In this document: positions 31,401-40,013 of the stretch, piece by piece
How the letters are laid out: every line of letters starts with the position of its first letter
How positions within the stretch are numbered: position 1 is the stretch's first letter
Position numbers and translations under genes: made by a program
DNA from: Gerris lacustris
Taxonomy: Eukaryota; Arthropoda; Insecta; Hemiptera; Gerridae
Direction: 5' to 3'
NCBI GenBank assembly: GCA_951217055.1
Contig: OX578276.1
Coordinates: forward strand, 154,513,482-154,577,481
DNA: 64,000 bases
Notes under the pieces: model-generated
Seen by the model: the letters and a program-made list of their open reading frames with translations, nothing else
Databases searched by the model: none
Told to the model about the DNA's origin: nothing

Positions 31401-32159
31401 TGCTACGGAAAAACTCTAGAAAGGATAAAAAACAGAATGGACATACGTTTAGTTACCAATGAGAAGGTGCTTGAGAAACTGGTTGCTAAACCAAATTTCC
31501 TTGACAGAACGATTTATGGACCGAACTTGGCAGCGATTCATCTCGCTAAAGAACGCATTGTATACAACAAACCTGTCTTTGTTGGACTATGTGTACTCGA
31601 GGTTTCTAAGCAATTGATGTACAACTACCATTATGATGTCATGCTTCCATATTATGGCCCTGAGCGTTTAACCCTCATGTATACAGACACTGATTCATTC
31701 ATCTATAAAATAACGACTGAAAATGTTTTTAAGGACAGACTAAATCGCTTGGATTATTTAGACACGTCAAATCTCAGTCCTGAAGTTGGCCTTCCTGTTG
31801 TTAACAAAGGCGTATTGGGATTGTTTAAAGATGAAGTAGGTGGAAAAATTATCAAAAGATTTATTGGGTTAAGGGCTAAAATGTATGCAATCGATACTGA
31901 AGGCGATGGAGAATGTAAAAAGGTTAAAGGGATTGCTCGAAGCGCAGTTAAGAGATATATAACATTTGAAGATTTTGTTAATGTTTTAAAAACTGAAGAA
32001 CCTATTTTTACCAAAATGAATGTAATCAGATCCAAAAACCATGACTTGCAAACATACTTAGTGAATAAAGTTTCTCTTTCTCCGTTCGATGACAAAAGAA
32101 TTATCATGAGCGATGGAATTTCAACAAAAGCGCATGGCTATAATGAAAGCGCTATTTGA
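28473..32159 (+). CDS. Protein-primed-type family B DNA polymerase (right arm copy)
   Basis: Second intact copy of the 1228-residue Polinton-type polymerase, the mirror image of 20115-23801, with the same protein sequence throughout. The same three N-terminal zinc fingers, HNH-like segment, three exonuclease motifs and motifs A, B and C are present, so both copies keep full coding capacity. The usual Polinton polymerase is about 1000-1200 residues, so this is full length. It is preceded by a promoter with TATA, initiator and DPE in register, and followed by AATAAA 13 nt after the stop. Complete protein identity of the two copies argues for a very recent origin of the palindrome or continuing conversion between arms. 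Confidence 0.93.
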   Translation: MYPCDKCMKEFETSKARSVHRSIAHVIEHKCNRCGKQFKRQYLHKRHEASCGENFICKVCGHCFTNSYNGRRHEEVCGKVAEKRLHIEPTKNQLLALLPDAEGIAPYETAFNSRLKSFLFRSDKCFDLDCYLLDVKEKLIRTIKSSLQEHRSVKVNIVAECTFKNSLGETRNESFKTRNRAIFQTSDLEEIIKDKFKKLKDEMEESQLKGSGWSLLAVDGVRLRINKYNPLRGSSYIPLPDKISNRKACVNVQNTDDKCFLYSILSKLNNEHHTYRPNSYNNLENHYDFTNISFPTPLSDIKIFERVNKISINVFGLDQKHNIYPLKVVKEEKTDHRDLLVLNNESKMHYVWIKDFNKLVRPQLTNHKDSIQICKRCFTYFDGQYGQDAIVKLNYHKRLCQMEKPTVIEMPSKNPILKFNSYNKLIKLPIVIYADFESILLPIEGCDLNNDHSFTIPYQNHQPMSFGLFVKISEDIKTLNLNLPTSPIIYEGVDAAERFMQTLIEIAKEINNLYSRNEPMKPLSEEERLYCEETNICELCKKPFSDEDWKTLDHSHLTGKFRQVLHNSCNLKCKTPNYIPVILHNLSGYDSHFIVKQLGCDSERVDVIPNNSEKYVSFSKHVGKVSLRFIDSYRFMSSSLEKLVKNLPSHPETEKYFGTEKSHLMTRKGVFPYDYIDNWDKLNEIALPPKSAFFSKLSGSDISDEDYSHAITVWNTFKLKTLSDYEKLYLTSDVLLLCDVFESFRDSIMKTHRIDPAHYYTCPGMTWDAMLLYTRVELELLQDYDQILMVENGIRGGLCQVSHRYAYANNKYMPDYDPGKPSSFITYEDCNNQYGWAMSQPLPFGGFQWVDDPSSIDLDKLRSDDDHGYILEVDIDYPQHLFPLHNMLPFLPENICPPGSKHKKLIPHLGGRKQYVVHYMSLKNALSHGLKLTKIHRALKFKQSCWLKSYIDLNNNLRQQAANSFEKDLFKGMNNSCYGKTLERIKNRMDIRLVTNEKVLEKLVAKPNFLDRTIYGPNLAAIHLAKERIVYNKPVFVGLCVLEVSKQLMYNYHYDVMLPYYGPERLTLMYTDTDSFIYKITTENVFKDRLNRLDYLDTSNLSPEVGLPVVNKGVLGLFKDEVGGKIIKRFIGLRAKMYAIDTEGDGECKKVKGIARSAVKRYITFEDFVNVLKTEEPIFTKMNVIRSKNHDLQTYLVNKVSLSPFDDKRIIMSDGISTKAHGYNESAI

Positions 32160-32171
32160 TATTAATTAACA

Positions 32172-32177
32172 AATAAA
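32172..32177 (+). terminator. Poly(A) signal of right-arm polymerase gene
   Basis: AATAAA 13 nt after the stop codon, in AT-rich sequence. Confidence 0.55.
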
Positions 32178-32367
32178 CACATTTAATATTTTAGTCAAAA
32201 TTATTTTCCTACCAATGTTTATTGCTTCACTTGTCTCAGTACTGCTATAAAAAGTTTTTAAAATATGATTTTAATTTAAGTGCTCATAACTTGTATGGAT
32301 TGGAAATTGATATTTGTAAAACAAAAAAAAAATAATAATTATAAAAAATGTTTCTACGAATGTAATA

Positions 32368-32496
32368 GGTCCCTGGCGTGGCATAGCGTCCCGCAAACCG
32401 AACAACATTTGATGACGCATATTCAATATACTTCTTTTTTTAAATAATAACTTTACCAATGCAGGGTCCCTGGCGTGGCATAGCGTCCCGCAAACC
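32368..32496. repeat. Subterminal paired direct repeats, right arm
   Basis: Two 32-bp copies starting GGTCCCTGGCGTGGCATAGC, at 32368-32399 and 32465-32496, enclosed by CTACGAATG (32354) and CATTCGTAG (32503). Further out are a GATAGAGC/GCTCTATC hairpin (32578-32602) and two copies of GCAGAGGCGATATGGGG (about 32710 and 32990). Confidence 0.65.
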
Positions 32497-33099
32497 CAAC
32501 TGCATTCGTAGAGTTATATTTCACTAATTGGGTGGGAAAACAATGGAGGTGACAAAAAAAATGGTTGGTCATCACATGATAGAGCGAGTGTGGGGCTCTA
32601 TCAAAAAAGAAACAAGATTAAACATTATCTTTCTAAATATTACGCTTTATTACAGCAACTAGGGGAGAGATCCTGGGGGAGGGGGACTAATTTATAATCT
32701 GGGTCAAAGAGCAGAGGCGATATGGGGGTGCTCATAGCTCCAGATCAACACAATATTTATAACAAGACCTATCATGATTAATTAGAGCCCGCCCTCCATT
32801 TTTCCAAAGTCCAATCAGGAGAACGTTATCGCCACCAAGCTCGAGCTCGAAATCGAATAAATGCACGAGAAGTGACCTTGACAGACTCTGGGAATAATAT
32901 CTGTGTGGGGGGGGGGGGGGGAGAACAAAAGCATGGACCTATACGTGAACGAAAAGTAGTCCGGTCAGTGACCTTGAGGATGCAGAGAGCAGAGGCGATA
33001 TGGGGTTGTAGATGGTCGAGAGGGGCTTCGGTCATTGACCTTAGTTGAGGTGCACATTAGCGATTGGGACAGGTGCCCCTTTTTATCTCTACTCTATTC

Positions 33100-33479
33100 A
33101 GGTACATATTTATAAGCAATTGAATATTAAAACATTAAAAAAATAGGTAAAAGTGAATTGTACAGTGCTGTTTACAGAATTAAAGTACGAAATTATTTTT
33201 TTTGCCCTAGAATTTTAAACGGCCGCTTCGCTGTGCTCCACTCATTTTCTGAAGAAAAATAACCCTGCTGCATATAGACCAGCTAGATGTCCAAATCGAA
33301 TTATAAAATTCAATGGCAATGACACCGTACAATTCACTTTAGCCAAAACATATTATAAAATGATTGTCAATCTGATTGAACGTGTAGGGTCCCTTGTGAT
33401 TGAAGGCAGGATTGTCAATCTACTTCAATCTGATTGATTCAATCAGATTGACAATCAGATTGATCGTGTAGGGTGGCCT
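33100..33479. mobile_element. PIF/Harbinger-like MITE, right half
   Basis: It ends GATCGTGTAGGGTGGCCT followed by TTA, the inverse of the left half at 18675. It carries several GATTGTCAATCTGATTG-type motifs in both orientations. Confidence 0.75.
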
Positions 33480-33743
33480 TTATGATATGCGTTACCATGA
33501 GCAACATTTCAAAGATGAATTGTCCTTTCTGTGGCTGCATGACTATATTTATTTTATTCATTTTTATAAACAATAAACATTTCAAAAACGAGTCTGGTGC
33601 AATTTTTTGCATATCTCAGTCAAGGCTAACATAAATAAATGGAACAAATCTGTTTCAAGGAAGTTTTTTTTTTCTTTTACGCCGCAATCAAGGGAATATT
33701 ATAATAATTATAAAATATACAAATATAGTATAAAATCACTGAC

Positions 33744-33935
33744 CGCATAATATCAGCATGTAAGTTGACGGAGCGACTTAAGTTGGAAGGTGCAGATCTG
33801 AGATAACGTTCGAGAACGGAAATATTAGCAACACACAGCATCGTGAAACATATTAGCATGTTGAAGGTTATTACAAAAATACCCATAGGCCAAATCAAGT
33901 AAAAATACTGAAATGCCAATGCCAGGAAATAATAC
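33744..33935 (-). CDS. Odorant receptor exon 4 (transmembrane segment 4)
   Basis: 192-nt minus-strand exon bounded by a TAG acceptor and the donor GTCAGT. It starts by completing a split codon and ends with two bases of the next one (phase 2), matching exons 3 and 5. It encodes AFQYFYLIWPMGIFVI and more hydrophobic sequence (transmembrane segment 4), then a conserved loop with VLERYL and NLHADIM. This style is typical of the insect 7tm_6 odorant receptor family. No stop is present. The exon lies 651 bp from the right end of the palindromic element, so the following intron of about 15.4 kb is almost entirely that insertion. Confidence 0.85.
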
Positions 33936-34157
33936 CTAAAAATAAAATACTATTAGATTAGTATTAAACCATTATTATTGAACTACTTTTTTAGTTCTTC
34001 TCACAAAATGTTCTATTATTTCCATTGGTAAACCTCTTTTAACCTAGTATTTTTTTATTTAGAGTAGAGTTTACATAGTAAGCAGTCTAGGTACTGTTTC
34101 CATTTCCAAACGTTTATAAGAAAAAATAAAAAATTCAATTTACTGTAAAACAACCGG

Positions 34158-34200
34158 TTCTATTTTGCACTAACTCGTTAGTGGTTAGTGCAAAATAGAA
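34158..34200. repeat. Perfect short hairpin
   Basis: 17-bp perfect arms (TTCTATTTTGCACTAAC and its complement) with a 9-base loop. The rest of 33940-34840 holds a poly-T tract at about 34438-34455 and nothing else I can identify. Confidence 0.85.
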
Positions 34201-34839
34201 AACACACGCAGGCGCACACAGGGGGGCAAATCAGTTTGCAGACTGTCAGCGGGATGTCTGTGGAGGCTGTCTTCAGTGAGGCTGTCTCCCTAACGAGTCA
34301 GTCAAAACAAACATAAAGAAGCTAAAATTGAAAAGCGTTTTTTTGATATTTTGTTTGGACTAGTTAGAATAGTGTGATCCTACGTTTGCAGCTATCATTT
34401 GCTGCGTAATACGTCAAACACTGAAAAATTACTGATTTTTTTTTTTTTTTTTTTTCAGTTGTTAGCATATAACTCGTAAACTATGCGTTTTTCGATATCT
34501 GTCCTTATTACTACATATAAATAAAATATAATTTACAAAACATTGTCTAACTGAAGTCTGATACGTCTAATAGTATCCGAGATATGTCTTTTTCAAAAAA
34601 AAGGCTTGGGCTCGACCATCCGAATTGTTTACTTGCAGAAAAGTGGAAGAGGAGAACAAGTTGGTCCACACCCTCTCCAACCGTATCACGATATCGTAGC
34701 ATGTGCTCTTGTCGAGGGCGGTTCGGTTAATGGCGTATCTTCTATCGCTTTCTCTTCTGTATGTTCTCAGAGGTTCAATTTTTTATTACTTTCCTCTTAG
34801 TTTCCTTGATTATATTTTATTTCATTTCTGTACTTTAAT

Positions 34840-35052
34840 GGACTATGTCTGTACCAGTAAAGGACCAACCCAATAAAGGAACTATCCTATTTTAAGAGGA
34901 CCTCAATAAATAAATTACCCTGTGAAGGGCTATCCCGAAAAGGCCTATAGACTGCCAGGTAAGGTCCAATAAAGAAACTATCCTTTGTTAAGAGGACCCA
35001 ATAAATAAATTACCCTGTGAAGGACTATCCAGTAATAACCTATACACTACCA
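34840..35052. repeat. Tandem duplication of a ~115-bp unit
   Basis: AAGGACCAACCCAATAAAGG-type units repeat at about 34858 and 34960, with TAAATAAATTACCCTGTGAA in both. A continuation of the unit appears at 37031 after the insertion 35053-37030. Confidence 0.65.
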
Positions 35053-35817
35053 GGTAGAGGTTGGTCGAAAATTGCGTAACAATGAAAAATAACCTGTTAT
35101 GGTAAGGTAATCGTTACTCAGATAACCTAATATTGAAGAATACCTGTTATCTAGTAACTCTAGTCTAATTCATAAATATTCAGACTGGCGGCGGTGATTG
35201 GTACTATAGTAGTTCCAGCTCTAGTAGTTCATAAGTAATCCGCCTTGCGGTGGCGGCTCGGCATCGATAACAACTGAGGTATTAGGTTTCCACGAAGCGT
35301 TATGTTGTAACTTTAACTGAAGAACGGTACCAATAACTCCTGAGGTATTAGGTTTTAATGAAGCGTTATATTATAACTATAACTCTTCATTAAGTTACAT
35401 TATCAATTCAGTTCTGTTCTTCATTTCCGTTACCATTCCCTCTACTGTTAAGTTATGTTATTTCAATGTAAATAGTGTTATTACAAAACAAAAACGGCAA
35501 AGATTTGCAAGCTTGTTTTAGGGTAGAGGAACTCGGTTGGGACTTGGGACCTTGCTGGGAGCCGTCATCGCTTCTATCTCTGACGTGGACCCTGTGGCAA
35601 ACTTGTAAGGTAACACCTCAGCTCACATTCTCTTCCCCTCACCCTCAGATCCAGGCTTACGCTTCAGCTTAAATCCTTGCTTGTTGATCCTTGTAAGGCT
35701 TGAGAATTTTAAATAGATTAGATCTTTACAGCGAGCCTACTCATCGGATTTCAAAGTATTAATATTTTCATTATAGATAAGCGCCAATGTTTTTAGAATC
35801 TTCTACTATAAAATTAG

Positions 35818-36799
35818 CCCTAGAATGGCACCGGGGGTCTGTATGACCCCAAGTAAAAGAGCTTAAGCGCAGATCTTATTTCTGTGAATCACAGATGTTT
35901 TTTTCCTTTGTTTAAATACTCTTTACCTTCCTGCCCCCCTATTTCACCAATCAAAGGTATCAGATTCTGTATAATCTTTGAACAGTGAGCATGTCAAGTG
36001 TTTCTGGGGTCTAGCTGACCCCACGGTGTAGTTACCCACCAACTTTTTTCAGCCAACACTAATTTATAGTTGCTCTAATCAACCCTCCATCAAGATGATT
36101 CTATCGATCCTGATACAGGCAACCTTTGAAATCATCATAAGCTATAATAAAACTAAATGTGGGACAGATTCGTTTGACCACAGGTGTCCACAGCGGTTTT
36201 TCTTTGGTATATGCTTGTTCAGGCAGGTGTCAACGCAGCTATTCTTCATTGTATGGCCAACTGGCCAAAGAAACTACCGCGGAAGGATTTTATTTTTGAA
36301 TTAGGCTTCTCCCTAGTCAAATCATGAAGGAAAGGATTAAAAGACAAGAATGCTATGCAGTGATTGCCATGGTGCTATTTGTGATGAGCATCGGTCCTAC
36401 AAATGCTTAGAATGGTAAAAGCTTCACTGAGGACATTTTGTATAATTTTGAGATTTTTTGTCTTTTATTAGTTTCTTTTTATAAAAAAAATAGTAGGACA
36501 TTTGTTAGCTTGCCATTTTTATGCTAGATTTTAATTTTTAAAACCAGCTTTGTTAAAACAAAAAGTTACTTTTTTTCATACCTTGCTTCATTATTAGCAT
36601 TAGTTTATAAGTCAATACAATTTTTAAAATTTTATTTTTCTTTCTTCTGTTCATTGTATTGGCCCTGTAGATTAAAATTAATATTTTTATATTACAATAA
36701 TATTTCACGCGTTTCAGGATAGAGCGGAAAACCTAGGTAGGGTCTTATAGACCCCACGGTGTCTGATTAGAATGTGGAAATAACGGTGTCATTCTAGGG
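35818..36799 (+). mobile_element. piggyBac-like element remnant
   Basis: The ends are CCCTAGAATGGCACCG and GGTGTCATTCTAGGG with subterminal GGGGTC/GACCCC motifs, flanked by TTAG on both sides (35814-35817 and 36800-36803). piggyBac normally duplicates TTAA. The interior is a short decayed piece of the transposase. Confidence 0.8.
36095..36340 (+). pseudogene. piggyBac transposase fragment
   Basis: It reads ISYNKTKCGTDSFDHRC, which corresponds to the conserved segment around the last catalytic Asp of piggyBac-type transposases (usual form YN.TK.GVD..D). Then CPQRFFFGICLFRQV corresponds to the following helices. The frame continues past a stop at 36305 with related sequence. The first catalytic aspartates are missing, so it is a dead fragment. 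Confidence 0.65.
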
Positions 36800-37195
36800 T
36801 TAGTAGACATTTTATCTGTGTAGTAGTTTTTAATAATAATAATATAAAACAAATACATATTTAATTAACAACGTCAATTCTATTTTTATTTTATTTTATT
36901 ATTTCTTTTAGCTCATTGAGACGGATTGAGAACCTATTACCCAAATAACCTATTAAAAACCCTGTTATCGTTCGAAACGGAAACGTGATGACCAGTTACC
37001 GTCAAATAACGGTTATTACCTACCTCTACCACCAGTAAAGGACCAACCCTATAAAGGAACTACCGTGCTTCTTCATTAGACATTCCAAGCATGCTAGTTG
37101 AAAATTAAATGTAATTTAAAAGTAGTACTAGGACTAATATCAAGAAACACATAGTTTATAAGTAATATGACAACTAAAGATAGTTTATAGTACAT

Positions 37196-37318
37196 TACGC
37201 GTCGAGTGCGGAAAGTAGCATTTTGCATGCGAGTGTGGAGTTTGCACCTGAGCGACAGCGAGGGTTGTAAAACCATACCAGCAATGCAAAATGCCGTTTT
37301 CGCACGAGTTGCGTACCG
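37196..37318. repeat. Palindromic MITE-like element
   Basis: ACGCGTCGAGTGCGGAAAGT...GCATTTTGCAT is mirrored imperfectly by ATGCAAAATGCCGTTTTCGC...GTTGCGTA. The open frame over it (37094-37360, minus) is a shadow. Confidence 0.6.
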
Positions 37319-37755
37319 TACTTTATCTACGATTGTTAGATTTAAATTATAAATACACAAAAAAATAAACTTGCTGTATGTAAGTTCGTATCTCTCTCTT
37401 GATAAAGATGGGATTAATTCTTGAGTTGTATTTTTTGCCGACTTAATTATTTCTGGAGGAGTATTATTCTCCTCATTTTCGTCAAAGTCACTTGATTCAC
37501 TTATTGTTTTTCACTAAAAACTCGATATAAACAGTTATTTTAATAAAATAACTGCAAATTAGTTTTGTTAAATGTAAACAAACTTGCTAATCGTGCGTAA
37601 AGCTGAAGAATTCCTCTTCTTTGTCTCGATGTGTGCTTTTTGCTGGTTGGGGGTGAAAACTACCCTTGTACCTATGAGAAAAATGCGAAAGTTTCTGATT
37701 TACGTATTTTAAAGATTCAATTTATGTTCAAATATGTTGGATCAAGACCCTTTAA

Positions 37756-37838
37756 AGTTTTTTATGAAATTTATTTTAAATTTATGAAATTTATTTTAAA
37801 TTTATGAAATTTATTTTAAATTTATGAAATTTAATTAC
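37756..37838. repeat. 20-bp tandem repeat, about four copies
   Basis: The unit TTTATGAAATTTATTTTAAA is repeated head to tail with almost no change. Confidence 0.9.
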
Positions 37839-38282
37839 TTTTATACCCTTAACATTTTTTAAAAACTACCCCTTCATGCCCGAAAAAATAGGAATAAAAG
37901 TTTTTAGCAGCTTAAAATGTTCTTTTGGTGCATTGACAATGTATTACATCTCTTTTGTTATTCATTAGAAAACTTACGACTAATTAAAAAGATGTAACCC
38001 TTAAAAACTACCCCTTTATAATAAAATTATGGTTGAAGGCTTGAGATGTTTTTAATGGCATACCTATGAAAAATTTTAAACTTTTTATAGGTTTTCAAAT
38101 GGTCTATGATTATATTGCAACTTTTTAACCCTCAAAAAACCCTTATGGAAGACCTACCCCTTATGGAGGAATTGCGTAAAAAAAATATGTTACAGGATGA
38201 TATAATTCATTTTGTTTTTAATTTATCCGAATTTATTTTTAATTTATTAAATCAATTCAAAACAAAAACAAAATTATATACA

Positions 38283-38720
38283 TTATAATACATCATTATC
38301 ATCACTGTCTTCGGCCTCGCCTTGATCCAATATTGGAGGACAGTTGTTACAATTATCGCAAGAACATGAACTACATGTGGCATTGCAAAAAAGTCCAACT
38401 TTTCTGCAACCACAAGTTGCGCCGCATCCTTTTTTGCGATTGCACAATTTCATTTTAAGTAGTTCATCTGGTGCAGGCTTTCTTTGCATTTTAATTTTTG
38501 CAATGTGATTGCGGTGTTTTGTATTAATTGTTCCTCAACTCTCATCCATCCCCAATTGGTTTGATCAATATTTTTTTATTACCGAGCCAAATCTGAGTTT
38601 GTGAATAAACTCTTTTGAAGTGTTCTTTTAAGGAACCAACCGTGGGGACTAAGGAGGATAATTTAACAGCAGATTTTTGGTTTGGTGTCGCATTTATGAA
38701 TGATTCCTAGCGCATCTGCT
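38283..38720 (-). pseudogene. C-terminal Cys-rich domain of a transposon protein
   Basis: The last 68 codons are cysteine-rich (CNRKKGCGATCGCRKVGLFC, then CSSCSCDNCNNC). This is a C-terminal module I know from repetitive, transposon-encoded insect proteins, usually preceded by a Gly-Trp-rich segment. Upstream on the same strand (38520-38720) weak traces of that region appear in other frames. The name and role of the parent protein are not known to me. It is a fragment and not expressed alone, as far as can be judged. Confidence 0.5.
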
Positions 38721-39149
38721 CAAGATACACTGAAAAGTCTGAAGCAATCTTCTAATATATTCTTGATTTACATCTGATTTGCCAATTGTGATATTATCTA
38801 CTAAGACGACGAAAAGGAAGTGTAGACGCAGCACCAGAAAATATCCAGCTATTACACACAAAACTCATTCAAATTCATGTGTATATTACATTCCTGCGTT
38901 TAAACATTAATTCTAGAAATACAATATTATGATGTGCTATGAACTTTGAATTGTATTTGTATTAATAAAAACAAAGGAGTCCCCTATTTATTTGACTATT
39001 TTTAAGATTTTTTAACTAGTAAACGTTAAAATAGATAAATAATATGTAGTTTTTACTAAATACACCTCATAATAATATAAATGTTAATAAAATGTAGGAA
39101 CGCGATATTGAAAAATTAATCAAATAATCTATTAGCACACTTACATTGT

Positions 39150-39563
39150 AAATTGATTAACAAAAATAGCCTGTTACGTGTACTTAAGGGTCAGCAGGGA
39201 AATACAAGGGATGCCTTAAATAAATTTTTGTTTAATCATAGGAAAACTCCACATTCGGTTACAGGAATGTCCCCAGCTGAACTTTTTATTGGACGGAAGC
39301 TACGATCTAGGTTAGACCTCCTGATAAAAAGGGGTGGGGAGGAAAGTCATGGCCGAAATGTAAACGAAAGAGGCAAGGAATTTCCAATAGGGGCAGCAGT
39401 AGCCATTAGGTGTTATGATGGGCAAAATAAATGGGAGTTTGGTAAAGTTAGTAAACGAGACGGTATACTGCACTATCTGGTGGAGGTGGAAGGTAAAGGT
39501 AAACTCCAGCGCAGACATGTCGACCAGTTAAGAAGAGTTGGGGAAAGACTAGTAAGCGATTAA
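39150..39563 (+). pseudogene. Gypsy integrase C-terminus and start of 3' LTR
   Basis: The 136-codon frame carries FNHRKTPHSVTGMSPAELF and IGRKLRSRLDLL, the classic end of the integrase core in Gypsy polyproteins, then a basic chromatin-binding tail. The catalytic core is absent. A purine tract (AGGGGGAAGG) ends at 39568 and is followed by TGTTATATC, probably the start of this element's 3' LTR, which is cut off by the Penelope-like element. It is a different family from both other Gypsy copies in the window. Confidence 0.7.
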
Positions 39564-39748
39564 GGGGGAAGGTGTTATATCAGAGAAATGTCATGTGTCA
39601 AATATATCAATGTAATGTTTAGTTTTAGTTATTGTGAGTAAAAATATAAAATATTAATCTTATTGTAAATGAATGATAATAAATATTTGGAAATACTCGT
39701 AACTAAGAATTATTATAAGGTAATTGAAACAAGAAAATTAAAATACAA

Positions 39749-39876
39749 TTAAAAATTGGTGATAATATTATGGTAACAGATGCTTAGGTTATTGGTGTCA
39801 GTTCTGAAGTTAACAGTGTTGTTAGTTTTAGATATGTAATACATTTCAAGAACATTTCGTCGCCGGTAATTAGGTT
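39749..39876 (-). pseudogene. Penelope-like element, C-terminal end (separated part)
   Basis: Minus-strand continuation of the GIY-YIG endonuclease tail that is cut at 43881 by the Gypsy insertion. The frame continues to a stop at 39749-39751 and includes MYYISKTNNTVNFRTDT, typical of the C-terminus of Penelope-like proteins. Confidence 0.75.
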
Positions 39877-39988
39877 TGTAGTGTCAGTTCTATTTATAAC
39901 TTGTTTTGTTTTGAATCTGTCAAATGTCAAATAAATATTAAGAACTCGTTAGTTCGTTTATGTGATACATGGTCTTATTGTTCCTTCA
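39877..39988 (+). repeat. 5' LTR of CsRn1-type element
   Basis: It begins TGTAGTGTCAG and ends TGTTCCTTCA, and contains AATAAA. It matches the 3' LTR apart from one T. Confidence 0.92.
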
Positions 39989-39989
39989 T

Positions 39990-40000
39990 TGGTGACCCCG
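39990..40000 (+). promoter_or_regulatory. Primer-binding site (tRNA-Trp type)
   Basis: TGGTGACCCCG directly follows the 5' LTR and fits a tRNA-Trp primer, the primer used by the CsRn1 clade. Confidence 0.8.
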
Positions 40001-40013
40001 AACTAAGGACATC

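Larger units (their letters stand above)
19178..33093. mobile_element. Palindromic Polinton/Maverick-derived element, pPolB only
   Basis: A 13,916-bp element flanked by an exact 6-bp duplication CTATTC (19172-19177 and 33094-33099), with termini AGTAGAGATAAAAAGG / CCTTTTTATCTCTACT. A 6-bp duplication and AG...CT ends are characteristic of Polintons. The whole element is an inverted repeat: arms 19178-26058 and 26093-33093, spacer 34 bp. Each arm holds, from centre outward, GC-rich and homopolymer-rich tandem repeats, a core promoter, an intact type B DNA polymerase, a poly(A) signal and a subterminal repeat region. Integrase, packaging ATPase, protease and capsid genes are all absent, so integration must have used an enzyme supplied in trans. 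It lies in a MITE within intron 4 of the odorant receptor gene. Confidence 0.9.
26093..33093. repeat. Right arm of giant inverted repeat
   Basis: Mirror of 19178-26058. It ends CCTTTTTATCTCTACT at 33093, followed by the duplicated CTATTC. Visible differences from the left arm include single substitutions (for example A/T at about 19863 versus 32411), homopolymer lengths and repeat-block indels near the centre. Confidence 0.95.
35053..37030. mobile_element. Unclassified TIR element with nested piggyBac remnant
   Basis: The ends are GGTAGAGGTTGG and CCTACCTCTACC, flanked by ACCA (35049-35052 and 37031-37034). Removing it rejoins the flanking tandem repeat. Repeated AATAACCTGTTAT-like motifs lie near both ends. 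The piggyBac remnant 35818-36799 is inserted inside. Confidence 0.6.

Noticed and set aside
19178..33093. Palindrome as an assembly or sequencing artefact (missed adapter, inverted scaffold join)
   Set aside because: The outer junctions carry a direct 6-bp duplication and the two flanks are different halves of one MITE. The arms also differ by block indels and substitutions. Read-level confirmation is still desirable.
37094..37360. 88-codon frame on the minus strand
   Set aside because: It lies over a palindromic MITE and has no domain.
37756..37838. CRISPR-like regular repeat
   Set aside because: Head-to-tail 20-bp units without spacers, in an insect genome; it is a simple tandem repeat.
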